Origin: Membranipora membranacea
Taxonomy: Eukaryota > Bryozoa > Gymnolaemata > Cheilostomatida > Membraniporidae
Assembly (NCBI GenBank): GCA_914767715.1
Contig: OU612073.1
Location: 10,418,001-10,482,000, forward strand
Reading direction: 5' to 3'
Length of the DNA: 64,000 nt
The position numbers and the translations under genes were made by a program. Positions 37,640 through 50,245 of this stretch are shown here, one piece after another. Every line of letters begins with the position of its first letter. The stretch's first letter is position 1. Under the pieces are notes generated by a model, which saw nothing but the letters and a program-made list of their open reading frames with translations, ran no database searches and was not told the origin of the DNA.

Positions 37640-38030
37640 CAAAGCTGTTTTGAAGGGACAATCATGGCACCCCCTGCAAAATCGCCTATGATAATATGGG
37701 TCGTCAAGTGTTTGGGTGCCCAAGATGATGTCACATTCTCTCGATGTGTAATCAAAAACAATTGATCTATTTGTTTTCTTATATACAATCATATTCAATT
37801 TTAGATCCCAATTCTAAAGGGGTTTATAACCCAATTTCCTGGCAGCAGCGTTTTCTTTGGTGTGTCAATAAAACGGTCACTTGTCAGCCAACATTCTTCA
37901 TTTGGCATTTGTAAAATTGATCAGGGCTTTTCCACCAGAGGTTGTGTTTTATCAATATTTTTGCTTTTATGATGAAGTTTTAATTTGGCCATATTTGGCG
38001 TATGTGTAAGTATTCACCTTTTTATATACC
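37640..38030. repeat. Inverted duplication, right arm segment B
   Basis: Inverted match to about 9,721-10,080, clearest from 37,835 (CCAATTTCCTGGCAGC) to 38,030, without the internal duplication seen on the left. Confidence 0.65.
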
Positions 38031-38220
38031 TTGTCTATTATTTCACACAACGAGGGACCACACAATGTTTTGGTTCGGGTGCGCAAAATAAACATCATGC
38101 TATTTCTGTGTGAACAAAAACCAGTAGCTCGATGTTCGCTCTACGATTATGTTATCAGTTTGTGCAACCCCCCCCCCCCCCCGACTGTGGGAAAAATCTG
38201 GGGGCTCAGACTAGTGCATG

Positions 38221-38533
38221 TGTGGTGTGGTGTGGTGTGGTGTGGTGTGGTGTGGTGTGGTGTGGTGTGGTGTGGTGTGGTGTGGTGTGGTGTGGTGTGG
38301 TGTGGTGTGGTGTGGTGTGGTGTGGTGTGGTGTGGTGTGGTGTGGTGTGGTGTGGTGTGGTGTGGTGTGGTGTGGTGTGGTGTGGTGTGGTGTGGTGTGG
38401 TGTGGTGTGGTGTGGTGTGGTGTGGTGTGGTGTGGTGTGGTGTGGTGTGGTGTGGTGTGGTGTGGTGTGGTGTGGTGTGGTGTGGTGTGGTGTGGTGTGG
38501 TGTGGTGTGGTGTGGTGTGGTGTGGTGTGGTGT
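38221..38533. repeat. (TGTGG)n microsatellite, about 62 copies
   Basis: An uninterrupted perfect pentamer array of 313 bp. At the same place in the 33.8-kb copy the sequence is only TTTGGTGTAGTGTAACAG, and the left arm near 5,005 is similarly short. The array therefore grew after the copies split. The three overlapping frames it opens (VVWCG repeats) are artefacts. Confidence 0.95.
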
Positions 38534-38924
38534 AACAGACTATACTACAACATGTTTATTCTACGTGTACATGTGTCATGGCGACTATAAGTTTTGTAAT
38601 GCCGAAGCTGTTTTATTACCCACATTGCCTGAGCGACAGATTGGTGCTACAGTGATGTATCTAAAATGTTACAAGGCTCGGACTGTGAACTTTTCACAGA
38701 ATATTTTTACTCATCTCTCACTAACGATCTCAATCTTGTTTCTTGAAACCATTCATTCTACTTTTACCTTGGGCCTGTGCAGGATGCTAACCCACTCTAC
38801 TTGTGCCGTGTGTACTCTTTAGGAACCATAATACAAACAGTAAAATACATAAATGAGATAGATGTATGGTTTTCACTGTCAATTTTATGTGCATTCAGTT
38901 ATAAAAATCACTGCTTTTAAACTA

Positions 38925-39360
38925 GTCTGAGCCCCCCAGACTTTGCCCCTGTCCGACGGCCCCCCGGAGGGGAAAAAGTCTGAGAACAATGCAGGATTTC
39001 GCTGGAGTTGTCTGCTCTTGAGTGTTATAAGTTAATCAAGGGGAGCACTAAAACTGCATTATCTATTGATTTCTATTCATGCCACCTACTATATTGCTCC
39101 AGGTATGAGAGTATTCCAGTCAGACTCTGGGAAAAGTAGCCTCATGTTTGGGAAATACCCATGAGCAGAGATATTCACTGCCAAGTAGTGAAGAAAATGT
39201 CAGCCAGAATTTCTTTCATTTTGAATAAGGGCGGTCATTCATGACATTGACAAAAGGTCATACAATGTGTATTATTGGACCCTAGGCTATATGAAGTAAG
39301 ATTAATGTAAAAGTAATGAGAGGAAAAATCCAAGCAAATCCTGCACAGTGCGTAGACTAC
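38925..39360. mobile_element. 436-bp insertion flanked by a 10-bp target-site duplication
   Basis: TTTTAAACTA at 38,915-38,924 is repeated exactly at 39,361-39,370, and the other two copies of this region lack the intervening sequence. The insert starts GTCTGAGCCCCCCAGAC and has no reading frame or tRNA boxes that I recognise, so it is a non-autonomous element of unknown type. Confidence 0.65.
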
Positions 39361-40440
39361 TTTTAAACTATTTCAAAGGATTAATTAAGTATGTCTGGCA
39401 GGCATTCTACAATATATCTGAAAACAACCCAAGTTATTTACATTCAGACAATGATCGGATCTAATAAAAGCAAGCGTTGGAAGTGGCAAGTTTTCTTGGT
39501 AACAATATCATGTGTCAATGTCAGTATATTATTTTACAATTTAGGCCTCCCATCAAAAATTAAACCGGTGTTGTTGAAGTTGAAACAACTTGGAAATCAC
39601 CAATTGAATAGTGTCAGTTCAGTTTAAAAGATAATATATTCCTCTGAACCCCCAATTAAAAATGATAAATGTTCATATAATATCTTCGAAAGTATTTGAA
39701 CTGTTGTTTGCAGGGTAAAATGGTGTTTTTGAACTAAAAAACCCATAGAGTGTCTATCATTCCAGACTTCAGTGATATTATTTTCTGTTCTAACAGCAGT
39801 ACGTTGTAGCAGAGACAATGGATAGTCTATGATTGTATAAAAGTTTGCTGCAAAAAGGTGATCACTGCAAGTACACTCTTCGATTGACAAACAGTGGCTT
39901 TCCACAGCTCGAATCCACACCGAATTGGGGCAGCACGGCATGTCTTTGAAGTGGTTGTGACAAAATCAGATTCTAGTTATCATTCTAGAGTTCACAGTTA
40001 GAAAACTGCTCTAATTACATCAACATTCTGTGGCCTTGGTTTCTAGCTGATTTTCACTCGAAGGTGGGGTACTAAAAAGGTACCGTTTAATATACACTAT
40101 CATTAAAATATTACTTTTTAGTACCTTCTCTACCCAACTATGAGTTGAAATCAGGTGAAACTGGGCACAGGCTGTTAATGAAATTAGAGCAGTATTCTAA
40201 ATTGGCCTGTGAACAATAGAATGACACAAGAAACCTTATTCTGTCACAATCACTTCACTATCACTCTCTTCGTGACAAATCAGAGTCAAAATCAACCATG
40301 AAACTATTCATTGCAAAAATGATGAGGAAAATTTTGTTTTTGAAATAGGTAAAGAAATTGAAATACTTACAGTGTGTGAGCAAGAATGATTATGTACAAA
40401 AATATTTTCAAGTGTGTACTGAATGATTTATTAGAGAAAA

Positions 40441-40548
40441 ACTTAAACTTAAAACTTCAAACATAAAAAACAACTTAAACTTAAAACTTCAAACATAAAA
40501 AACAACTTAAACTTAAAATTTCAAACATAAAAAACAACTTAAACTTAA
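40441..40548. repeat. 34-bp tandem repeat in the 3' region of the right PPSY gene
   Basis: Three to four copies of a unit containing ACTTCAAACATAAAAAACAA and CTTAAACTTAAA. The left arm has related A/T-rich sequence but no clean array. Confidence 0.8.
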
Positions 40549-40718
40549 AAAAAAACCTTAAACAAAAAAAAACAAACCAAGTTTAACAAATGAAAATTCT
40601 TGCTAGCTAACCTTAAGTCACCCCAAACTAGCTCCTCCAGATATAACTTAACTATAGACTCCACCTGAACATAAAAAACTCAAACTCGATAAAGGACTCT
40701 CAATGTTTATATTTGAGC

Positions 40719-41752
40719 TCAATCCGTGATGGCATCTGTATTTTTGTTTGTTCGAGTATTAAGATTAGGATTTTCCTGATGGAGAGTGCATCTATCATCT
40801 GTTGGTTCTGTACTAACATCAACAAAGTCACGTGTATCTCTGCATTGTTCGTACGATGGTGGTGCTGCATTATTAATGCTGCTAGTGCAGCCATCGTCCA
40901 CACTCTGGTCTCTAGAACTGATCCATATCTCAGGCTGTGAACCTTTGTTTCCTCTTTCTATTACTATCACAGTCCTTGTATTCGCAGTATCCGGCATAAA
41001 TTCATTCAAATCTTCAAAAATATAGGGATGATTGATAAAAAAAAATCAATTTAATCAGATCTTCTTATCACACGCCACATCCCGGAACATTGGCGGCGAA
41101 ATATTTGTTGTCTCAATGGCGAGGACGCAATATCGAAAAAAGATGGGATCATTTGGGTAAAAGCTGCTTCCTATAAGAGCCAAAGTAAAATATGAGAGTC
41201 ATCAAATGAGAGCGTCTCTGATCTTTCATTTCTTCTTTTTCATGAAAAAATTAAATTGATAAAATCTAACAGTAATGACTTAAAAAATCATCCTCTAGTT
41301 TTTTCCCTTCATGATGACTTTTTTAGGGTTATGCTATCTTTTGGCACTTGCCACAAGGTCAAAGCCATAATTACCCTAAAACAATAGAGTATTCACAAGA
41401 CAAGAGGATATGTTTGCCATTTCTTACAGGCCTGAAATAGTGTAATTCATAGCTTTCATTTACTAAACCTCATTACTAGTTATAAATATCAACCTTCTGT
41501 AGTGAAAATTGGTGCTAGCTAACATTAAGTCACCTCCACACATGCGAAATTAATCTCTAGCTAATATTTACTCTTTTAGTGTAATCAGATTGTTTGTATG
41601 ACAAACTTACTAGTATCAGGTGTCTGGTAGTTCATGTTTAAATTCCATCCAGCTGAGCAAAATCGACTATAGAGCATCGCTATAACAGACCAGATCACCA
41701 ACATAACTCCTACAGACCCCACTCCAATGGCTGTTATTGTCAAACTCTCCAT
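40719..41752 (-). CDS. Small single-pass membrane protein with PPSY motif, right-arm copy
   Basis: Inverted twin of the gene at 2,415-3,445. Exon 1 is 41,611-41,752 and exon 2 is 40,719-41,011 (minus strand), with the same lengths (142 and 293 bp), donor, acceptor and phase. The membrane segment reads TITAIGVGSVGVMLVIWSVI. The PPSY motif, the many acidic residues and the VITD end are kept. Amino-acid changes include L to M and S to F around the end of the membrane segment, and N-S-N-T-S to N-L-N-M-N before the junction. Both copies are free of stops and frameshifts, so both may be expressed. Function inferred only from the PPxY motif: a membrane adaptor for WW-domain proteins. Confidence 0.75.
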
Positions 41753-41831
41753 TATCGAGTCGTACGTCTGTAGTAAAATATAATTATGCCACTGAGAGCT
41801 GGCTTGTAAGTATGAACTGTGCTATCACAGA

Positions 41832-41850
41832 GTATATAATATATACATAT
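41832..41850 (-). promoter_or_regulatory. TATA-like tract upstream of the right PPSY gene
   Basis: Alternating AT tract 80-100 bp before the ATG, the counterpart of 2,321-2,336. Confidence 0.3.
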
Positions 41851-43545
41851 CTCTAGTGCTGTTCTATACCACACTGATCAGGCGAAATGTCCTTGGTAGA
41901 ATGTGATTGGCGAATTGTGATTGGCAAAACATATAGCATTGGCAAAAAAATTTCATTAGTGAGATATAGCGGATTCCTGAATTGGATGTATATCTTTGAC
42001 CGAAAAAGCTTGAGTACTATCACAAGGAAATTGGTGTGACGACTCCGCTACATATTTGTTTTGGAATAAGAGGCGAGGCCGAGCATGCATGAGGTTCTCA
42101 AACTAAATTGACTTTACCAATCAGAGATATAATATATCATAATATAATAGTGAGTATCGATGTCAGTGTGATTCTATTGGGTCACGATTAAGGATGCTAC
42201 AGTTGGTATCAAGTTCGCTCCTCCTCATATAAGATTTATTCGTGAATAATGACCGATGCTCCTTCATTGCCGATTATTATTAGCAGTGACCTTGTATCAT
42301 TGACTTGATCACCCTTGATAAAATCATTGCAAGTACAAGTTTTGTGAAAAGCAAACCTCTAAATTTTACCATGAAGTCCCATAGGATTGGCCTAGACATC
42401 CACGGATCCTTAGCTGGTAAATGTAAAAAGCAAGACAAAACAAGCTACAACTCACCGCTTTCTAGTCCAGATTATGGATGCGTTAAACCTTGGCACACAG
42501 CTAGTGTAAAAAGTCTATTCAATACAAGGCTCAAAACCAGGCAGAAAATATGATTTCTAAACCTTATGCAACGGTTTATTTTGTACTTACCAACACTGCA
42601 GAGATGGTAGAATTATTGGAAGACGTCCAAGCTGGTCCACCAACAACGATGAGATGCCACTTATTTTAACTGGTGTTTTTAATGTTTGCATGTGAAAGAT
42701 TAAACAATATAAGCATGACTTATTGCTGTTATGAAATATTGTTGTCATGTTAAAGTTTTCAGCCATAGACTTAATATACTAGTAGTATAATAAGTCTATG
42801 TTTTCAGCATTCAGCTACAGTCAATGGCTTCAATAAAATAAGCATAGCAAATCCCTAGCGAACAATTTGGTTCACCCTGTGGTAGCGAAAGAATATAAAA
42901 AAAACTGTGTCACCTCGATTTTTGCAATATCACTCCGCCACTGGAGGACACAAACTTATTCTAGTAAATTCCCTGCATGATAGCTGGTTGCCTTATAAAA
43001 CAATAAATAAATAAGAGATGGAGATCAATATGAGGCGCAGAGGGTGAACAAATTTCAGCTAGACTATTGATTGACTTGTATTCTATCACTAACTGTAAAA
43101 GTTGTGAGAAAAAGGTTGCTGGTACACGTACTCTGCTAAATACGGGCACGAGTACCAGCAGAGGCTGCGATAGCTGCGCCATAACTTATGTGAATAATAT
43201 AACAATATAATAAGCGTGTGAAATGGGGATTTTTTCTTCTGTGGATACCTTACTCCTCTAGGGCACTAGTGCCCAACCTATATCTCATTTTAAAATATGG
43301 TGGCTCATTTCCTTGTTTGACAAGGTTGTGTGTTACAGTGCGTGAACTGACATGTGACATCATTCATCATCAATGGTACAATGGATGGATATATTATAGC
43401 ATATTTTAAAAATATATTGACGTATTTTGGTATTTTGATTTCTCTTTTATCATCATCATCATCATCAAATTTTACCTCGTGATTTGATCACAAGATCATC
43501 AGATGCCTCAATTTCGAGTTTCAAACCTAAAGATTTTCCAGTGTG

Positions 43546-44736
43546 GGCCCAGGAACCCCTTCCTCCCACAACCAACTACAGCTTCAATCACACCAAGCCA
43601 TGTTCCTTTGGAATTTGGATTTTTGCATAACAAAGGTTGAGCACCCATCATGGTTCTAGAGTGAAAGAAAAGAATTTTGACGTAGACATGGAAGATGGAT
43701 GAAAGTGAAATGTGATCCATCATGTAGAACGCATCCTAGAAGTCATTGGCAGTGACAATTTGATCTTAGTCCATCATTATACACATTGTATACAGAGTAC
43801 ACCTATGCGCTTTCATAATGTTGCAATTCATGGAAACTTTTGATACTTGATTTCTCTTACTCATTTTCTGCTTAGTGCGACATATAAGTTATTTTGAGTA
43901 AACAATGGAATGTACAAGAACCGTCTCATGTACGCAACCGTTTTACAGCGTCTAGTATCCTGTTGCAATAAGCACAAGATGGAGAAAAAAACTTGAAGCA
44001 GAGTAAATGTCAACAGACATATAGAAGCCTGATTAATGGGCAGGGATTTTTTTAATACCCAATAGCTTTTTTTATGGAACTCTAATCTCCCAAAGTAGTT
44101 TACCAATCTCAATATCCATTTTTTGTTAATACTTTATTTGGCAATCTAAATCATTTTGAGAAAAATGTTTTACATTTTGCGCAAAAACAGATGAAAAAAA
44201 AAACTATAATAGTGAAAGAAGATATTTAAATACTCCTCCCATAAAGCCGAGAGTCTGAGCATTGAGCAAGAATAATCTGGTGAATCATTGACTTATTTAG
44301 CATTCATGACACATACATAGAAAGATAATGCTTGTGATAACCCTGCATAAAATGTTAAATGTTGTTTATGGTCGATGTTTGTTCCCACTTAGTTAATGTT
44401 ATGATGAAATTATAAATAAAATCTGCTCAAAGCATATTTGTTTGCACAGGATAGAAAAAGAACGTATTTCAGATCTATTTTGTCAGTTAGCATTATAATT
44501 GTTTCAAACACATGCTATGTACAAACGGACAAGATATCATACAGCTTGAAGGGCTGATATACATACTTATACATAGTTAACAATACACTATTAGTTAAAG
44601 TGCTCTAGAACTTCAGCGCTCAATGTGGTATTCCGTATTTCCAACCATATCGAGTGATGTTCGATAATTGAATGCCACCACCAGCAACCCGGGCAGAGGT
44701 TGAGCGATTAGACTACCACATCACATATGTACAATT
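43546..44736. other. No gene recognised
   Basis: Lies between the right arm and the last exon of the minus-strand gene. TTTATT at 44,133-44,138 could be the minus-strand AATAAA for that gene, about 600 bp after its stop. Nothing else was found. Confidence 0.35.
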
Positions 44737-47700
44737 TCAACCTTCAGATATTCCTGAGTCATTATCATGTGACAAGCTGTCGAACACATCCGTACACTGT
44801 TTTTCAGAAAACTCGTCGCCTCCAACAGGCCTTATAGTTCCTATTCTATCGTTATGGTAGTGTTCTAGTTGTCTTAGGGCTGGCCAGAGAACTACCCCTT
44901 CATAGGTAGCACCACAACTCAGATCTGGGTCTTTGAAAATTGAAACAAGCATCCCAGTAGCTATACCTTGTTTATCTTGTCTGTCTATAGTATGGATAAT
45001 TGCGCCACTTGTGCCCTCAGGTAATCTAGTGAAAAGAAAAAAATCAGAAATTATAAATTATAAAAAACGCTCATAGCAATTGTCTTTTGATGACTCTTAT
45101 TGGAGGGAGCTTAATTTTATGTAGGTGAGACATTAGCACTGAGTCGTGATCAAACTCCAATAGTGTACAGGACTACAAAACCAAACCCATAATATGAGAA
45201 TCAGTTTTCCTTTTACTAGTATTAATGGTCATGACTAAAGTAACGAATTGAAGTGTTATACATAGTCAAGGCAATTGAGGCTGCGTTTACATTGTCAACT
45301 AATCTGCTTATTTGAACAACACCGACATTAAACACCGACAAATCTTCTAATGTAAACATTGTGTCGGTGCAGACTTATCGGAGTTTAATGAAATCGTTGC
45401 TCTGTGATCATGTCACAGAATGGACGACACAGGGTCCGATTCCATTGATACATAGCCAATTAAAATACAGATATGTAGGTCATTCAGGTCAACAGGTCAA
45501 AATACCATGTGTGTCAATGTCAAGGTTAAATGCCAGAGGGAACAAGATGGCAACAATGGAGCAGCCACCTGATGTCAACAAAACTGTACCAAAAACTGAG
45601 GTGTCCAGATTAATCAAGATGATTGATGATAGTAAGGATTGATAGAATGATAGTATGATAGAATGATTGATAGTAATGATTGATAGTAATAGTAATGATT
45701 AGTCAATATAGTTGCTTGATTGATAGAACAGGGTAGAGTTATTAGACCGACAAATCTAGTGTAAAAGCAAAATCGTTATAACCTATATTACACCGACATT
45801 TACTGCCGACAGTTATGGTATGTCGGTGTTGTTCAATTATGCAGATTAATTGACAATATAAACGCACCTTTATATTTTTGCTGTTGCGAAAAAAGCACTC
45901 ATTCATGATCCATAACAATTAGTGAAATAAAAATGTACACATAATGTGAAAATAAACCTAAACATTTATAGTTTTATGTGGCTATGAAAATCGCTGATGT
46001 ATTTTCCTGTTTCTACTGCATATTTTTGTGTTAGTGATCTTAGCTGCGTTCAAACTGTGTTCAACCCTGTATACCCGGGTTATTTTGTAATTCTTCTGTT
46101 TTCTATTCAATATCATTACATGGAGTATGTCATGTGCAATTTTAGAGTACATGTGTTTGATCAAAATCATCTACCAGATACCAATACTTACACTTTACCA
46201 TTGTCCAATGTCAGTGCAAAGTGAAGTCCTCGTTTATATCCTTCTGAAGTAGATTTCACATTCCCTATCCCTATCTTGCCCAACTTTCCATCCACAGCAA
46301 CGCGAACTGATACCTTTTTCCCGTCACGGCTTCTTGGGAGAAACTTTCTCATATCCACTGGTGTTGTCAGAGGGAAGATTCCCTTATCCTTGAACGAATG
46401 TCTTTCAAGATTGGAGAGACTGAGAGCACTAGGAGAAGTTTTTAATTCAGTTCTCATAATTCCAGTTTCAGAATTCTCATCTAGCAGACCAAATTTTTTC
46501 AGCTGCGCATTATCCAGCCGAATGCACAGTATATCATTGTAGAATTTGTCAAATGGGTGGTCCCCAAATCCTTCTGATTCTGATTCTGATTCTGAAAGGT
46601 TACGCCAAAACCGCCATATGGGAGGTCCGCATACATCGATCACATGTCCATCATGAGTGAGTAGACCAAAACTAACTTCCTTGGATGGAGCACACATGCT
46701 GTCCCATGTCTGATTGTAACGATGTTGAGAGTCAACATTCTGAAGAAATCTTTGCTGCTGCACGTCAAGGATATGATGTCCAGTGAGTAGTGCCCAGATG
46801 TCAGGTTCTGACGCCACTCCATTCCTGTTCTTATCCTCAGCATACACTAGCATCTCACAACGAGAATACTCGACTATACGCTTCCTCCCTTTTATGTTCT
46901 TCCATGTGAGGAATGTGAACTCTCTTTCAGAAGGCGGTTTCAACTGTTCATAGTTGTCTGCTAGATCTCCCGCTTCGCAAACATTGACTAACGGTGAAAA
47001 TATCTCTTCGCCCTCCTCACGGTCTCTTGTGAAAACTCGGAAGTCAGCACAGCCCTGATTTGCTGCCAGTTCATTCAGTTCGTTGTTTAACTTGGTGATG
47101 TTCTTGCCGAACACAAAAAGTTTGGTTGCACAACCAGGGTCTTGCAGATACTGAAAGTTGCGAACTCCTTTCTCCACACAGAAGCTATAATGTAAAATTC
47201 ACAAATGATTATTTTTGGTGTGTTTAACTTAATGGAACAGAAAGCCACTCATCTATTCACGATATGGTGCTTCTGCTTATGCTGACTAGATAAAATACCT
47301 CTTGTGAACCTGAATTATTAATCGTTGAAACTGATTGATTATAAACTCAAACTCAAAATTTTACCCCAACAACTAACTGAGTATTATCATAAATAAAAAA
47401 AAAAGAAATATGTCCGCTGAAAATCACCTTTCAATTTTAAGAACTAATGCGTCAAACACTCCAGAATTTGAGTAATAATCTTCACTGTCCTCCATCATCG
47501 CTATATCATCCAGGATAATGGGGTGATAACTGGCTGCCCGCTGATCAGGGTTGAGATCACTGGTTACACATGGTGAGCTGGTTTGTAGCGGATTCGGCTC
47601 AAAAAAACTGTTAGAACTCTGTGTGTGCATATCACCGCCACGGCCCGAAACATCAGCATCTGCAAAATGTGATTTCTTTCAAGATTCTTCAAATGAACAA

Positions 47701-50245
47701 CTCACAGAAATACATTGGTCTTAGATACAGCACACAAATGAGTTTCTGTCGCTATTTAGCTCGAGTGAAGTAACACAAAGCAATGTCCAGCGCCAACATG
47801 AAACCATAAACATGTCAGTAATTTTGAATCCTGGTTGACACGACTCAGAGAAAAGTAGATAAAAATGTTTCAGTGAGTGTGCGTATGTAAATTTTATGTG
47901 GGATACCTGCTACTTGCCCACTTCCCTATGAGAAAATTGATTTTATCACTCTTATTAGGATGTTGTGGAGTTGCCTTTATCTATGCTGGTTAAATGACCG
48001 AAAGACATATTTGGGGACCGGGACCAATGACAAAGCGAAATTGAAACCTGTGGTGGGCTCACCTTTTTGTGTTGAGTCTGTTGTCTTGCTTCCATCGCCT
48101 TCTGGTTGATCGATATCATGTTGATGGGAGAAAGCATCATTTGACTGATTTCCGGTTGTAAGAGGTGAGGGCGAATTATCCAGCAGCATTGATGAGGTTC
48201 TGTAAAATCAATGTCATGTTGCTTATTTACATTAATTAATAGGGGCAGTTAACGTTCTTCTAGGTGCATAACCACTCGAAAAGACGATATTTTATTATTG
48301 TTAAAGAAAAGCCCCCTATCTGAATAACCTAGGCTCAATGCTTATAATTCACTACTGAACATCTTTCCAGAATCTAATTTTTTAATTATTCTCAGCACAC
48401 TTTTGAGACTCTTCTCGACCAGGCTTGTGAGATCATTTTGTGCTGTAGATTGACACGTTCCTCCTCTCGTTCTATCACTTTATGAGCCTACTGAACCAGG
48501 TTAATTGAACCTTGACCATACCAACCAACCTTATCTCCGGTTTTTGTCCAAGTTCGCTAGTCTGTGCTTCCTCTTGACGGCCTCCACTTTCTCCCGCTGA
48601 TTCAGCATCCTCCGGTCTCTCGGTGGCATTAAATTGCGAGATCGAGTGGATATCTAACGTTGACAATGTTTGTTCAGCGTCTCTATGGACTTTCTGAGAT
48701 TCCTCGGCTGTTATTCTGGAATGGAGAAGAAACTCGTTATTAAGCGGTTTATTTCATAACCTGTCCTTTCTTTCCTGTATTAAACATATGACAATAATGA
48801 AGCCTTTCAATGAGATATTCATGTGTTCATCTTAATGAAGAGCCATGAAATCCTATCATTTTCATATCGTCCGATTTTTTTCTTGTTTGCTCATAACTTG
48901 TAGAGATACTAGTTCACATATCATGCAAATGGCAGCTTTAGGTTCTATAGAGTTGCTTCAATATGAAAAGTCAGAAATGAAGCAATCCAGATGTATATAC
49001 ACCCGAGGGTGTTAGAGGCTGGAACAAGAAATATTACTGCATCGTACAATCTCCAATAAAAACATCTGAGCAATCATACCCGTTTCTCTCAGTATTGTTT
49101 CCTTTCTCTTCTGAGTACATTTCCAATAGTTTCTGTTGACCAGCCCGAGATCGCTTTTCTCCATCATCGATATTGACAGGTTGACTACACAGCGGTGAAT
49201 GCTCTTGATTCTGAAGCTCAACCTGTAGATGGTGTTTGTCTGATACTTTAGTAACAGGTTTAGTTTGCGTAGGTAGCTGTGCTGGATTACCAGAGCCCAG
49301 GTGAAATGTTTCATTGCCTTCAGATGATTCATATGGCGGCGGAGGAGTGACTCGACCAGATGGTACATTGGAGTGTGTTTGTGGCTGCATCGATTGTTGT
49401 GAGCTACAAAATGCATATATACTTTGTAACTACATATAACTGTTAGGTCAACAAGTTACTTTTAATTAATTTCAATTATAAACTTTTGGAAAACAAAATA
49501 AATGAATAAGCTAAACAGTATACATTAGGAGAGGGGCACAGTTGGTTGTAGTGCTCGCTTCCTGGACTAAAATATTGCTGCTGTCTACCCGAATTAGGCT
49601 CTGTTGTTGCCTCAGGTGTGCTCCAGCCAACAGACTGAGCGCATCTTGGAATTATTCATTGCAATCACACCCTTGATGCATCATTATCTCTCACACTTGG
49701 GACAGAGGCATTGCCTTGTGATTACCAAACCAACATTACTGTTTATAAATAATAGGCTAACATGCCGAATCCAAATGCAAAACTCTCACATACTGGGAGC
49801 AAAAAAAGAATTCAAACTTTCCGAAAGTTGTTTTTTTAGACTGTAATCAATACAAAACAAATGACCAAGCATCCCATCTCATCTCCAATCTTCAGAGTCG
49901 TCTGGCCTTCTCAATAAGCCCCAACTCCCGCATTATTTATAAAGTTACTGATCAGGCATCAAGGAAGACAAGTTATCACCTGAAGTGAATTGTGGGTAAT
50001 TTAAACTCATCAATCTTTTGATTGCTAACATTAAGACTGGGACTGAGAACCATGCCTGTACTTACCGGTACTCTGTTGAATATACATCTTCAAATCTCGC
50101 CATCGCATGTGCAGGCAGCTGACTAGTGTAACTTCTCTGGAGCAGTGATGATAAGGAGCGAGGTGAGCCTTCCAACCCATCTTCAGCTTCCTTGAAGGTT
50201 CTGCCATTTCCAGATAAATCCCTCCATAAACCTGCATCTTCATCT
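44737..50245 (-). CDS. Protein with disordered N-terminal part and trypsin-like protease-like C-terminal region (5' end missing)
   Basis: Seven minus-strand exons join with matching phases: 50,066-50,245; 49,080-49,403; 48,530-48,715; 48,063-48,199; 47,428-47,659; 46,192-47,184; 44,737-45,025, about 780 codons to a TGA. The first exon has no ATG, so the 5' end is missing. The first five exons are rich in S, Q, P, E and D, and contain TPPPPYESS (a PPxY motif). The two last exons resemble a chymotrypsin-fold domain: ALLTGHHILDV or LLTHDGHVIDV could supply the histidine (codons near 46,778 or 46,646), FYNDILCIRLD the aspartate (near 46,535) and LPEGTSGAII the serine, followed by a GIATGML strand. 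Motif order fits; identity is by eye and sequence outside the motifs is not familiar. A short intron-borne element lies at 45,279-45,868. Cellular location unknown; no signal peptide can be judged. Confidence 0.65.
45279..45868. mobile_element. MITE-like element in the last intron of the protease-like gene
   Basis: About 50-bp terminal inverted repeats: GGCTGCGTTTACATTGTCAA at the left, and at the right the reverse complement of GGTGCGTTTATATTGTCAA. Both continue to GAACAACACCGACAT. A target-site duplication is not obvious. The 93-residue frame inside (45,361-45,642) resembles nothing and is not called. Confidence 0.75.

Larger units (their letters stand above)
38020..43545. repeat. Inverted duplication, right arm segment A
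   Basis: Inverted counterpart of 670-5,165. It contains the second PPSY gene, the foldback hairpin, a pentamer array (38,221-38,533) and a 436-bp insertion (38,925-39,360). Similarity ends near 43,545, beyond GAAACTCGAAATTGAGGC (inverted). Confidence 0.85.

Noticed and set aside
38031-38822. 263-residue open frame with VVWCG repeats, plus two overlapping frames
   Set aside because: Created by the perfect TGTGG pentamer array, which has no stop in any of these frames; the non-repetitive ends are transposon-like and not conserved in sister copies.
45361-45642. 93-residue frame
   Set aside because: Inside the MITE-like element; no similarity to a transposase and no start context.
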